DNA of 64,000 bases, from NCBI GenBank assembly GCA_010645155.1, contig CM021314.1, positions 2,993,501 to 3,057,500 of the forward strand, given 5' to 3'. Below are positions 38,498-50,864 of the stretch, piece after piece. Every line of letters starts with the position of its first letter. Within the stretch, counting starts at the first letter, position 1. The translations under genes and the position numbers were made by a program. This DNA is from Tigriopus japonicus. Taxonomy: Eukaryota > Arthropoda > Copepoda > Harpacticoida > Harpacticidae. The notes under the pieces were generated by a model. That model ran no database searches and was not told the DNA's origin. It saw nothing but the letters and a program-made list of their open reading frames with translations.

Positions 38498-39899
38498 CTA
38501 GAAAAGGATGGAATTGTTAAAACAAATGAAGGGTGTAAGGGTTATGAAACTTCTTTTTTGATTAGGTTGCATGCTTAGTGCGCGAACTGAAATAATTTGA
38601 ATGTATCAACGTCAAGTCTGTTTGACTTTCCTCGACAATACCACCAGAAAGGCTTCAGCGTTTAAAAACTGGGTCGCAAGTGGTTGTAACTAAAACACAT
38701 TTTTAGATCTTAACTGAACTAATTCAAATAGCTTAAGAATACCAAAGTGAAATCTAAATGCCATGACTGGGGAACAGTCTTGGTAAATGAGACGATCTTT
38801 AAAAGGCAGCTTTTGAACTAAGGCTACCCTGAATCATGGCTATTTTTACTACACACAAACCCAAAACAACTAACGATTTTTTTGGGATGATTTGCAGTAA
38901 TCTGCAAACAGTATTTCTTGCTTTGTTTTCAACAAGCGGACGAACAGGAATGCCTTGGAACCACAGATACACACAGATGAGAAATATTATTTTGGAAGGC
39001 AATCTTCACACATACCTGACCTTCAATTATTTCCAAGATGCCAAACGGCAAGACACATTTATAGAGACTAACAAAAAAGTGCTTAGGCAACTTATTAATA
39101 AACCTCAATATTCAATACTTAAAGGTTGCCAGAATGTTACTGAAATTGTCAATGATTATTAGGGCTAGGGAAAAAATCTTTTCACATAAAAAATATTTTT
39201 TTACATTTTTTGCCAATTTTACGTAAATATAACATTTTAATTTTATTTGACATTTTTTGGAAAATTTCAACATTTTCTTAACATTTTTTGTACTTTTTGC
39301 TCAAAAATGTCATCCCAAAACCGGTTCTGAGGGACCAATTAATCAAATGAAGGCTTGAAATTTCCCGCCAAAATTTCCCACTAAAATTGTCATTGTTCAA
39401 CTTCACATTTTACAATGCCAATTAATTAAAATCTTTGGTAAGGGCAAAAAGTGCCCTTAAAGTTTTTTTGTTAAAAAGTTGTGAAAATGTTCAAATCAGA
39501 AACTTTGTGACCCTTGTTTCCGTGATTATTTTACGTGGGCTGAATAGCTATGTGTAGAGTAAAGCATGTTTTAAGTTGGCACTGTTACCATTATTTACTC
39601 AGACTTAAATATCTATTGCCTTTCAAAGGGTCTGAATGTGCTATCTGACTTATAACATAAACTGTTTTGACGTCTAACTTATAAAAACACCCCGCTATGT
39701 GAAGCGCAACCTCCAGTTTTTTTAAGCTAGAGCTTTGACGGGATTTTTTCCTTCAGATATCTGGTCACACTGTCTTAAGGAGTCTTCTCAAGTCCTCCAC
39801 GCATCTAGTCCTATTTCTCACACATTTTGTTGACTTTTTTGCTCTAATTTTCAAAAAAAATATTGCTCTTTTTGCTCCTAAATTTCAACATTTTTTGCC
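38498..39899. other. No supported gene; AT-rich low-complexity stretch
   Basis: If the VPS15-like exon is real, this is its upstream intron. From about 39180 the sequence is dominated by degenerate ACATTTTTTG-like words. A 108-codon plus-strand frame at 38836 has no family resemblance. Confidence 0.4.
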
Positions 39900-39992
39900 C
39901 TTTTTGCCCTATATTTCAACATTTTTGGCCCTTTTTGCCCTATATTTCAACATTTTTGGCCCTTTTTGCCCTATATTTCAACATTTTTGGCC
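39900..39992. repeat. 31-bp tandem repeat, 3 copies
   Basis: Three essentially identical 31-bp units starting CTTTTTGCCCTATATTTC at 39900, 39931 and 39962. They lie in a longer AT-rich region with looser copies on both sides. Confidence 0.85.
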
Positions 39993-40484
39993 CTTTTTCC
40001 TGACATTTTAATGACATTTTTTGGACGTTTTTCCAACATTTTTTCCCGGGCTCTAATGATTATTCTCCCGATAATGTCCAAAATACAGTACAGGTACAAA
40101 GTGGAATGACACTCTGTCTTAATTTCTCAAATTAGCTTGTTCAAAATTTGCAAAAATGGCCAAATTTAGAAAGACAACATTTCAGATTGAAATATTAAGT
40201 CATTTAGCAAGTTAATGAACTCACTCTCTAGTTATTTAGATTATTCTTATTCGACATAGTCAATCAAGTTCAATCAATATTACATTTGGTTTTGTTCTAT
40301 AAAAAACCACTTTGCTCAGTAAAACAGACTGTGACAGAGCAGTCAGGGTCAACTTCAAAAGTGGCCTACAAAACAAAAGGGGTATTGGCCCAACAAATTG
40401 TATCTATTAATATCTGTGGTTGGAACTTTGCCTCGTCCAAACCGTCAGTTAAGACTAGAATAGACAAGACTCTAAATAGGCTAT

Positions 40485-40690
40485 CAGGGGTCAGCAACAA
40501 CTTTTGGGCCCAGGGCCACCAAACTTGACTTTGTTAGTCACGGCCCTTCAAACAAATCCTAGTAGGTTCATGGGCCCACATATTTACTGTCAAAGAGCTG
40601 TGAGCCCGCGAGTACAGTTCAGTAGATGCTATCGGGGCCCATTATTTTGGACTTCCACCATAGCTCGGGTCCACAGGTTGCCGAACCCTG
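40485..40690. mobile_element. hAT-like MITE, same family as 31913
   Basis: Starts CAGGGGTCAGCAACAAC and ends AGGTTGCCGAACCCTG, with internal GGGCCC words shared with the other copies. The right end lies 5 bp from the start of a different, TA-flanked element, so its right flank may be disturbed. Confidence 0.65.
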
Positions 40691-40695
40691 GACTA

Positions 40696-41088
40696 CCGGG
40701 TGTTTTAAAAGAAACGGAACATCTAATTAAATCGTCTATAACTCGTCATTGAAGCCATTTATGAGCCTCACTGGCATTGGATATGATTGGCCAACCTCTT
40801 GGCTTGAAGAGTCAGAAAAAGTACTTTCACTCTAGTTTAATATTAAATCGACGACGATTTTTCCTGTCAAGGGGCATTTTGGAAAACAGCGTTCGTGACT
40901 CGGACTTCTTTCTCCCTTCCGAAATTTGGCTCTAATATAAAATAGGGACTAGGGACACATAAAGGGAATAAAGCCATATACATCTGAAGAATTGTTATCT
41001 GTCGCATCTTTTTGAGCTTCATACATTTTTTGTGAGATCAACGATTTCCGACCATTTTTTCTTGTTCGGTTTCTTATTATTCACCCAG
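40696..41088. mobile_element. TA-flanked short element, copy 2
   Basis: CCGGGTGTTTTAAAAGAAAC at the left follows TA (40694-40695). The interior matches the 22146 element, for example GAATTGTTATCTGYCGCATC and TTTTTGAGCTTCATA. The right end is eroded (TTCACCCAGAA). Confidence 0.7.
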
Positions 41089-41463
41089 AACAGGGTTCGC
41101 CACTTAAAATCGGACAGGTTTGATAAAGGCCAGCAACGCCAATTTCAATTTTAGCGCAAAGACCCCCCAAATCCAGCTCATAGGCCAATTACTTGTTATT
41201 ATTTTGAGGGGATTTGGAGACTTTAGCTGTTTCAGCAAGAAAAAAGGCAACCAAGAAAGATGCTCGTAAAAAGATTGGTTATCCAAGGCTTGTCTGAGAG
41301 GATCATTGCTTCAAGGCTTCTTCAGATCTTAATCCAAGAACTTTATTATTTGTAAGTCTGGAGAAGAAGGCGGGGAGTAAAGGTTTAGAAAATTGTTCAG
41401 TCATGGACAAACTAGTTTGACTCTCCTTTATTTGACTAGACATACCCGTATTTATACATAGTA

Positions 41464-41563
41464 NNNNNNNNNNNNNNNNNNNNNNNNNNNNNNNNNNNNN
41501 NNNNNNNNNNNNNNNNNNNNNNNNNNNNNNNNNNNNNNNNNNNNNNNNNNNNNNNNNNNNNNN
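41464..41563. other. Assembly gap (100 N)
   Basis: Exactly 100 N, often used for gaps of unknown size. It directly abuts a 20-bp tandem array on its right. Confidence 0.95.
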
Positions 41564-41632
41564 ACCACGGGTGAATCGCTGCAACCGCGGGTGGATCGCT
41601 GCAACCACGGGCGGATCGCTGCAACCACGGGC
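41564..41632. repeat. 20-bp tandem array running into the gap
   Basis: Units ACCACGGGTGAATCGCTGCA, then two close variants at 41584 and 41604, then a partial unit. The array begins at the edge of the gap and probably continues into it. Confidence 0.8.
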
Positions 41633-42643
41633 CTTCCATTGCATCACCATGACGTAGGCTACATCCATGGAGCCGTGTACTTATTGATCTCCGCATTTTT
41701 AGTTAATTCCCAGTTAATGTGCTCTAAATATTTGTGATAAACAACTAATCGGAGCAATCGAGATTAACAAGACATTGAAGCCTTTGCTCAGGCCTTATGC
41801 GGTGTATTTTTTATGGATCAAATTCCATTCAAGCATATAATTTTGTTTTGATAAGATTGATAAGACAGGTATTTGAAGGTGCAGTTTGTTTACTTTTAAC
41901 TTGATACATTTTACCGTTTGCAAGGAACAACGTCTTATAATTTGTAAAAGTTGCGTCAGAAGAGACAAAAAGACAAATTTTAACAAATATTACAACTTTA
42001 GCGTTGCAACTTATAACAACAAAAAAAATTAAAAAACTTAATCCGAGCCCTATTTGTAACATATCCCCATAATTCATACCCATCTTCTTCGAGAGGTCTA
42101 GGAATGCAGTATCGAAGAGTATTGAGTTTAATTCATATATTGTCTCACATAGAGGTGAGCACAATCTTTTTAGTGAAAAATTAGGGGCTTTTAGGTCAAA
42201 AAAGAAAAAGCCCAAACATAGAAATATGAGTATGAGCAACATCTTTCATTTACAAAATATTGGATTTTGACGAGTTTCTCGCTCTTGAGGTCTATTTTTT
42301 GAAACGTGCAAGTGTCACCCAACATACCTTGTCTAATCAAAACATAACTTCGAACAGGTTTGTCTGACAACAAAATTTGTGAAATAACTTCTGCTTACCA
42401 GAGTTAGATATTTATACAAAAGAATAAATAATTTTGACAGCAATCCAAAATGGTGCAATTTAACGAATTACAGGCCCAGTCTACTTATTGTCTGGTTACC
42501 CCACGTATGAATCAAAGAATTTCATTGCATTTAACACATCCTTGAGGTTAGCCAAAAATGTTGCAGAGGGCTCTTTTTTTCGCTTTGACAATTGACCAGA
42601 TGCTCCCTCAGAGCGGACATAGACATAATCCGTTTGTGATAAG

Positions 42644-43181
42644 TAGGGCCCGGAAATAAATTTAAAAATATAAAATATTCTAAAGTCATTTCTTCAGTTT
42701 TCCTCGATTTTTTAAATACTTTGGCTGTTTCAAGGAAAAATTAAACATTTTCTCGAATGTTGTAGCCAAAAAAAAATAGTTCGGGCAAAATTGAGGAAAA
42801 GAAATGAATGACTAATGCTCAAAAGAACCTTCCGAAAATGAACCCAAAATACAAAAATCTCTACAAAATGGTATTTGTACTAAGATTAGACATTCACAAT
42901 CAAACTACTGTCATATACGAAAAAACTGCGCCGCCTATTGAGGCAAATTGAAAATTGTATTGTTTAATTCAATTACTTGTCAAGTTTGCCCCCAAAAACG
43001 ACCAAATGCATCAATTTCACAAGAAACAAATTTGGAAATCAGTGCACACAGACAAAAAAAAAATAGTTTTGTCAAAAAATATTTCTTAAATATCCGGCTT
43101 TTTTTCAAATATTTTGGGCTTTTGAAGAAAATATATATTGGATATTTTTGTCACTTTTTGCAAATATTTTTCCGGGGCCTA
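42644..43181. mobile_element. Short hAT-like element, copy 2, perfect TSD
   Basis: Starts TAGGGCCCGGAAATAAAT and ends ATTTTTCCGGGGCCTA. The flanking octamers are identical, GTGATAAG at 42636-42643 and 43182-43189. Internal sequence matches the 7634-8099 copy. No transposase. The perfect duplication suggests a fairly recent insertion. Confidence 0.85.
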
Positions 43182-43189
43182 GTGATAAG

Positions 43190-46100
43190 GAAGGAGAAAT
43201 AACCGTAGAAGATACACCATTTCAGATGATCGCCTCAAGCTTGCATTTATGTCTGCTGGGCTTTCGGATGGAGGGAGGATAATGTAGTGTACATTGATCA
43301 CCCTAAATAACAAGCTGATGAAATAAAAAACGCTCGATCTCGATCTTAGAAACAATAAGTTCTGTTCCTTTTTCAAGAGAACTAAACTTGGATTAGTCCA
43401 ATAAAATTGTTAACAGACTTCGCACCTTCAGCTCTTTGATTATTTCTGCGTCCGTTTACGATCTTTCAGATGGGCAATTGGTTATAAAGCTCGTGCCTAT
43501 GGGATTGATTCCAGGCGCATTGACAAAGTAAAAGGGGCTTGTCTTTTGTCGACATTGTAATTTTCTTTCGTATTGTATTAACCTTTCTCCAGTGGCTAAA
43601 TAGCTTATTAACAGTTTGAACCGGACACATCAAACCCGATATGTTTGAAGATTGGGTAAAGCAGGACCAAATAAGTAAGTCACGAAAAATTTCAATTATT
43701 TAGAAACTCGGCATATATGCGTCTCCCCAATTTCCTCACGAACATATTACTTATATTAAGTGCTTGAATCCGTCAAAAAAGGAAAGGTGGTTGGGGTAGT
43801 ACAACTTTTAACAGGGACGGATAAAGACGGCATGGAACTTTCTTGAACTTCATGATCAGGAGTTCTTTCAGTGGAAAAGTACCAGGAAAAATAGAGTATG
43901 ACGGATCTTCTATGGGCATTTATCCGAAAAATACTGCAGATATTATGGCCATCCTTGTCCTACTGTTTGCGTTTTGTGTAAAATCAAATCGAAGGAATAA
44001 AATGTATCAGCTATGCTGCTTTTTGTAATTCATGCCAATATTCTCCCGCTGCCAAATTTTATTCACAATTAGAAGAACCGGTCAGTCTTCCATTCATTCT
44101 TTTTAACAATTATATTCCTTTGACCACCTTTGCCTCTTTTCATGGTTCATAAAAGTGCGTGTAATCATGATTGATATTAACAGAGAGTGAAACGAAGAAA
44201 ATGTGAAACAAGCAAACAGAAGGCTCATTTAGAATTCACGTTATAGCGTTCGTTCGTCCAAACAAGAGTTGCCCAGTTATTATTGTGTTAGTTATTACTA
44301 TTATTATTATATATATTACTATTATGTAGATGTAAATGTTTAAGGTTCTCACTTAATGCCTAGGTTTTTATCCAAAACCTAGTTGTTGTCTAAAATGGGT
44401 TTTTGATAACACTTTGAGTTATGTTGAAATCACTCGAACCATGCTAAATGAAAAAGTTGAATGGTATTGAATTTGAATGTTAAGAACCTGAAACCAGAAT
44501 GCAGAGATGTCCATGATTGGAGAAAGCTCTAGAGGGAATATAGCAATAACTTATTTTATCTTTGCTCGTTTTATACTAATTGACACCCATATCATTCCTA
44601 ATATCAAGAGTTACTGTAAAGTAAAAAGACGTCGCATTATGATTATAAATTTGGCCTGCGTGAAAAAATATTGAATTTAGTTATTCATTGCTCAAGTTCT
44701 CGTCACTCCATCTTTGACTCTACCTGGAAAACTATTATTTTCCTATTACTCAGACTTGTCAGGTTCTAAACACAGATATTTCTATTGAGCGAAGTCGTTT
44801 TTTTAGTAAAACATCAATTAGCTATGTCAACTATGAAAGGGTTAAAGTACGTAATGCTAAGAATGACTAAAAATTGTTTTTGTGTGTAATGAATGCTTCA
44901 CGGTCATCAATATGGTTGCAGAAATATAATTTATATTAATTAAGCGCCGAGTTGTTCCCCACAATCAACACATCGACATGATTCGGTCGTGTCCTGTAAA
45001 TGTGAAACTCATTACTGGAGCACGCTAAACGATGGTCTATGACTCTATGTCAAGAGCCTCTTTAAATACCATTCCTTGTCTAGTTGGGTTTATGGGGATA
45101 TTTGGAATCGTCCGTATTCTTCAAAAATATGCAAGGGATTGATGGAAGAGGATCAAAATCGGAATTCTCAGAGAGTTGTTCGGGGGAGATTTGAGCAGTT
45201 CCAAAGCTCTCCAGTGTTTTTAGTTTCCCCTTCAATATTTATTTTTGGTAGAACACAAATAACCGAATTTGGCTTTGAGTTGCAAGGCATTCGAACAATC
45301 CCACTGATTGGCTTCTGCTCTTTGCCAAAACTTATGAAGTATCCCGAAGGTCCTTTAACGAACAGCTGACTGGGAGGTTACCTTTCACATACAGTTCCCA
45401 AAATTGCACCCTGACACAAAAGTTTGACTTTTTTGCGAACTATTCAATGTTTATTGGACACGTGAGAACAAATATTTTGTGTATCAATGCTCAAAAGTTG
45501 CACGTTTTTTTCCATTTCAGCGGTTGCGCATAAAGGACTCTTCTTTTTATGTAGTTAATATTTTTGCTCTGGGTGTTTTAAGGTGCCCAGTTTACCGCTA
45601 CACGCAACCTTTTGTTGCAAACGGTTATCCACTAGACCCACTTGTCTTGTGAATTTTGTCTGATGTCTTGAAGAGGTCTGATGCGATGAGCAGGGCCACC
45701 AGATAGTTTTAAATTAGATTTTGCTATGCAATTACCAAGATCTTAAATTTTTGTCCAAAATGTGGGAAAATTGCTTGTTCTGTTGAAAATTTTCTATAGA
45801 AAGGTTAGATTATTAGTCAAAATCAAAGATAGGAAACAAGCCGACATTATATTTTATGATTGCAACAAAAAATATTAGTTTGTCTTCGGGGCCTTCAGGT
45901 ACTTGTAAATTATAATTTGCAATCAAATCACAAGAAAAGAATATTAAAATCAAAATAGGAAAAGAATCAATGAGGATTTATTACAGTTGTAACAATATAT
46001 ATTTAGATTATCAACTATTCCAAGCTATGAAGTAAGACTTACAGATGATAGGAGTAAAGAAAAAGGTCACTTTATCCGCAATTAATGAGAAAAGTGCTGG

Positions 46101-46562
46101 TAAAACGACAAAAAATATCCGATTGTGGTACATTATTTCTCAAAATAGTTACAAATAATAGCACATTTTTGGCAATATTTTTTAAACAGAAGTTGGTGAC
46201 CCTGGTTTTGAGGAATCCTGGAACTCTGGCTGGAATGGTTTGAGTACGACAAAATGTGCATGTATACTTCAAAAAAACTTGAAAAAAGAAGGACTTTTGT
46301 TACATACATTGGTAAGAGATAAACTTTGAACCAGCACCTTTTGTTATCGTTGCAATCGGCATGTGCCATATAATCACTACATATTCCTTTTTCACGAAAC
46401 ACGAAAAGGATCAGAAGAGTGGTTAAGAAATAACTAACCTATTAGATTGTTTGTAATTATGATGAACCTGATCGAGCTCCAAACAGTCCATTCATATTTC
46501 TGAATCTGAGAAAGAACCATAAAGCATTTTATTTGCTCATCCACACCAAAAGTCAACCAACC
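43190..46562. other. Intergenic, no supported gene
   Basis: No credible exon was found. A TTA/TAT simple repeat lies at about 44297-44335. The last 130 bp before 46563 also occurs at about 52010-52142 and probably holds the promoter of the next gene. Confidence 0.45.
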
Positions 46563-48366
46563 ATGTGGAAGAAGCATTTTAACGTCTGGATCGCAATTCT
46601 GGTTCAAAATATCCATGCAGGAGAAATTGAAATAAATAAATTCGTCGCCCAAATTACCCCTGAATGGACTAACACGCAAGTTATCCCATCTGTTGGGTAA
46701 GAAAATCTAAACAGCGTAATAAAATGGGTTATCTTTCTTTGTTTTTTTACTTTTAGATCTCTCATTGTGTGTAACATGAAATGTGAGCGGAATCAAAATG
46801 ATTGCAATGTGTTTTGGTTCAATAAAACTACTGACGAGTGCAAATTGGGTCACGTTGATAGTTTAGATGTCACTGGAGCAGGAGTTTTAAGCTTTTGCAA
46901 GATGTCATGTGAGTTATACGGGCAGACGAGTTTTTGCAGTTTGTGTTGAATGTATAATAAAGGGGCACATATTCCTTTTCTTCTCCAGTGAATTGATGAT
47001 TCAAAAAGTTTTGATGAATTTCATCTTAAATATTCACCAATAAGTTAGCTGATTTATTCCATGGGAAAGTTTGATGTACACTAGTTGAGCATTGAAAACC
47101 ATAGACCTTGCGTCCATTTCAAAGTCAAGTTGTTTCCCAAACAGGATCTCGCTACGATTCTGCTTTTTTCGAAGACCAATTTGTCATCAAAACCCACTCT
47201 ATTTTTTCTTAAAATAACTCATTTGAAGGAAAACAATCTCATTTGTCTATTGGCGTATTACATGCGGTAACTTTGTTCCGTATGCTGCATTTCAAAAGAA
47301 CAATAAAGCCCCGCATTTCAATATGAAACAAACAAACAACCTGTTCTTTTATTTCTAGGGTTTCTTGTGTCAATAACCTTTCAGGTTCGAAATGTCCTGA
47401 CCAATGGATTGCTTTCTGGAATCAATGTCATCGCAAAAGCAATCCAAGATGAAGGAGATCTCTTTGAAAATGAAACCAATGAAAATGGGGAGGCCCATTC
47501 TCAAGTAAGGGCCCATGCTCATACAGTGAGAAACAAGTATGCTAATTTTACCCATGATTTCAGTTTATGAAACGAACCGAGATAAGAATTGAATTAAATA
47601 GCGACGACATCTTCCCCTTGGCAAGAAACGAGGTGATCAGCAATGCATCAGAACAGACTATAGTGCTATTAACCTTTCCCACCCTCCGAGTAAGATCAAT
47701 GTCATGATAACTCTTAAAAATTTCAATTTCATCCCGTCTTGAACCTACTTCAACTTTTCCTAGGAAAACGAAGTCAAGATGATGTTTTCATGGGGTTGCT
47801 GTATCAATGATTTAGATACCAGGGCCAAATTATTTGGGGATGTTACTTGTGACATTTCGGTAGGGCAGCGTACTTGTTTAAGAGGCCCCAATGGAAGGGT
47901 CGAACAAACAAATGACAAAACAACTTATGACAATGGGCAAGGAGAGTTTTTGGATTGGACAGGCACCTTTTCCAACAACGACATTCATTTGATAGGACTA
48001 AATGGACGTGGAAAGTAAAGTCAACTTGTAGAAGGTTTAACTAAGTACCATCAAATTCTAATTTCCTGTCTTTTGCACTCCAATTAGCACATTCGGACCA
48101 AATAGGTTTTGGAACACAGGATTGAACCTTACCGTCATAGGAGGATCGGAGTATCTTTTCCACGTCTTTCCGAAAGTTGAGTCTACCAATTTAACGTAAG
48201 AAAAGGACAGTTCACAAGCTTTAATTTATAAATCGATTGTATAAATGTTCCTTTCAGACATTGGATCGTCGGATGTTTCAAGCCATCGCTTGGTTTGGCC
48301 AGTTTTCGAGAAATCAACATTTACGCTAACGAGTTAACACGAAACCAGTGCCCATTGGCCGATTAA
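46563..48366 (+). CDS. Secreted protein, unknown; Cys-rich PAN-like start
   Basis: I do not recognise this gene. Exons: 46563-46696, 46757-46908, 47359-47504, 47564-47689, 47764-48014, 48088-48195, 48258-48366. Phases 2, 1, 0, 0, 2, 2 all agree and give 341 residues. MWKKHFNVWIAILVQNIHAG looks like a signal peptide. Exon 2 has spaced cysteines (VCNMKCERNQNDCNVFWF, then DECKLG) recalling a PAN/apple module. Exon 3 (VLTNGLLSGINVIAKA, then NENGEAHSQ) has the look of a carboxypeptidase-regulatory-like beta-sandwich. Exon 5 has further cysteine pairs (GWCC-like SWGCCIND, DVTCDI, RTCLRG). It ends with a WIVGCFKPSLGLASFREI block. An alternative end exists: reading through the exon 2 donor reaches a stop at 46947-46949 with AATAAA just after. 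Parts recur at 52143 and 57477. Confidence 0.65.
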
Positions 48367-48607
48367 AGGTGGATAAAGATTAAGACAAAATGAGAGTGAA
48401 GCTACGGGAACCGTAGCCGGAGAGACTCGCTTGTAAAAGTATTGATTTGAAAAAAGGGTTGTAGTAAGACACTAGGCACGGAAAATGTTGTGAATAAAGA
48501 GGAATTGTTCGTGTCTGTCTAGAAATTGGTACATGGTCACGGTGTTTCGAATGGCTTTTTAGGTTTGAATCGAAATACCCAAAGACATCATGGCACTTTT
48601 TGTTGGC

Positions 48608-49169
48608 GAATTATGCCATGAAATGCTCCGGCTGTATGTTCCAGCAATTGCCAAGAAATATAATTTACATTATCGATGTCGCAAAAATAAATGATAATTT
48701 TTCGTTTCTCTATGATTCTGTCTTGTTTGTAAGATTGATATATAATATAACTTAAAACTAATTTATAAGGTAAATTTTTGGATTATTTTTTCTTTGGTAC
48801 CTTTATCAAACATAGTTAGACGTAAGATCAAATTTTCCCAAATTCCAATGCAAACTGTTTGCTGCAAATATTGCACTTTTTGAACCAAAAATTTACGTTG
48901 TACTAAAAGTTTATTTTTCAAATATGCGCAGATCATCAATAACTTTTAAATTTATGTAATTCTACTTCATCAAAGATGATTTACGAAAAACTCATTAAAA
49001 AGTGAACACTGAAAGTCAGTTTTAAGTTATATTATATATCAATCTTACAATCAAGACAGAATCATAGAGAAACGAAAAATCATCATTTATTTTTGCGACT
49101 TCGATAACGTAAATTATTTTTCTTGGCAATCGCTGCAACATATAGCCGGAGCATTTCATGGCATAATTC
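48608..49169. repeat. Inverted repeat, two 153-bp arms
   Basis: The left arm 48608-48760 and right arm 49017-49169 are reverse complements, about 95% identical by eye. Landmarks: GAATTATGCCATGAAATGCT at the left start, its complement at the right end, and CTTAAAACT at the inner edge. The 256-bp spacer has no coding frame. Probably a MITE with long terminal repeats. Confidence 0.85.
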
Positions 49170-49402
49170 GATGCATTTCAAAGTTTTCAAGTAATGATAG
49201 TTATTTATCTGCGCAATAGATATTGATCAAATTTCGCATCAATTCATAACTAAGGACCCTCTCAATATCTATTATCATGGTTTGGGAAAATATATTGGCT
49301 TTAATGGTTTTAAGTGAATTAATATAGTTATTTAAGCTACTTTTAATATATATGTATTCACAAGATATCTTTATTATGACACTGTGACATCAAAAATCGT
49401 AA

Positions 49403-49690
49403 TTAGAAGCCTTGGCATTTGAGCAAACACTTAAAAAGAAATTTTAACCACCGTGACACGTTAATGCTTGGCGGCGGGAGTTCATTCGTGTAGGCCTGTT
49501 TCATCAATTGGAGCACCGTCAGAGTCCGAAGGTCAGCTAATTTCAGTAAGTTTTTTTGCCAGAAAAGTGTCTTGCTGCGATACAGCCACTTTGCATTATT
49601 GACCCAACGTATTGTTCTTTTCTGCAAAATCGTGAGTGTAGACCACTTAAACTGAGACTCGGGTTTTGTATCATTACTCACTTAATATCC
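49403..49690 (-). mobile_element. Non-LTR retrotransposon C-terminal fragment
   Basis: The minus-strand frame encodes LTILQKRTIRWVNNAKW and LLKLADLRTLTVLQLMKQA, blocks typical of the region downstream of RT in non-LTR elements. It ends at a stop at 49403. No RT catalytic motifs remain. Confidence 0.65.
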
Positions 49691-49753
49691 ATTCAATCAA
49701 AAATGTTGTCACATTATTACAATCCCAGATGCCTTACGTTGACCAACAAATGT

Positions 49754-50010
49754 TCAATTTTCAAAATGGCCACCTTTGGTCTTCACTACAGCCTTCAATC
49801 TACTAACTGCAGCATCAGCACAGGCACGCACCACAATCTGTTTGGCTCAAAGCCTCTTCAGAAATGACCAAAATGGAAATTTCCATCCCATTGAGGTCTG
49901 GAGATGAACGAGGACATTCATCTATGCCTCAGAAATGAGAAAAGACAGATTCACAATAACTTTGACCAATCAGTGTGGTATGTCAAGGAGCCACATCTTG
50001 TTGGAGGAGC
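49754..50010 (-). pseudogene. Tc1/mariner-like transposase C-terminal remnant
   Basis: The minus strand shows RSSPDLNGM (the SSPDLNPMD box) and, in another frame, RACADAAVSRLKAVVKTKGG followed by HFEN and a stop at 49754. This resembles the end of mariner-type transposases. The frame shifts between the two pieces, so it is dead. Confidence 0.65.
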
Positions 50011-50864
50011 ACTTAGTTCAGAGGCCGTTTTTGCACATTTAAAATTGTCGTTCAAAATTTGTTGAAAACAAAATATCGTGCCAAAAGAATGTACAAAACA
50101 TTTTGTTTAAACAATAAGTATGAAACTAAAAATAAGCCAGCGCACTAAAGGCAGGAAACTTTCGGTCTTAATTTAGAAGGGACACCCTTTATGTACTTAA
50201 TTTTGTACTTTGACATGTTTGTGCCCTTGAAATAATATGTTTAAATGATGAATATTCAAGATCGTATTTTCAAAAACCATAATATGGCAAGGAGGTGTTT
50301 TAGTTGTATTGGCTACAAATCCTTATGAAAAATCTAAATCATCCATCCAAAAAAAAACATTCTTAATCGAAATTGAAAAGTAGATATGGGTTAAAAGATT
50401 TCTCTCCCATCAAATCAATTTTACCAAGCATTCGTAATCTATCAATAGAGGGTGTTTTGTCCCATTTAAGAAATACGTAAAAAATATAATAAAAACACTT
50501 GTTCTGACATCTCTTCATACTTAGTGAAAGCCCTGACCCAATAACTTCACATCATAAGTATTTAGACGTCCAAATCAAGGAATGTCCCAACAATCCGTGT
50601 GATCAAATGGCTTCAGTCCATTGCAAAAAATAACCACCAAAGTATTTCATGTCTCCCTCCCAGAATGCCGATATCGAAAAGGAGATATCGAAAAATGCGA
50701 AAAATGCTCGCCCTGCCCAGGTAGTTTGGTTTGTTTATTGACAAGTGATGCAGGTATGTTTATGAAAGAAAATGACTAGAATGAGCTAGAGCACGATACA
50801 TTTCCCTTTCCCCGGGGCGGGGCATGGTGGGACTAGGCCTTGCATCAGAGGGGACTCAGCGGGT
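50011..50864. other. Intergenic, no supported gene
   Basis: AT-rich sequence between transposon relics. The word ATATCGAAAAGGAGATATCGAAAAATGCG near 50673 is a short local repeat only. Confidence 0.4.

Noticed and set aside
38836..39162. 108-codon plus-strand frame
   Set aside because: No homology that I recognise, no splice context, and it lies in AT-rich sequence upstream of a minus-strand exon.
41303..41696. Frames spanning the N gap at 41464
   Set aside because: They are open only because N cannot encode a stop, and the rest is tandem repeat.
43197..43370. Possible minus-strand exon (VINVHYIILPPSESPADINA) as an upstream VPS15 exon
   Set aside because: It has an acceptor-like start, but the donor is poor and the similarity to the VPS15 linker is too weak to claim.
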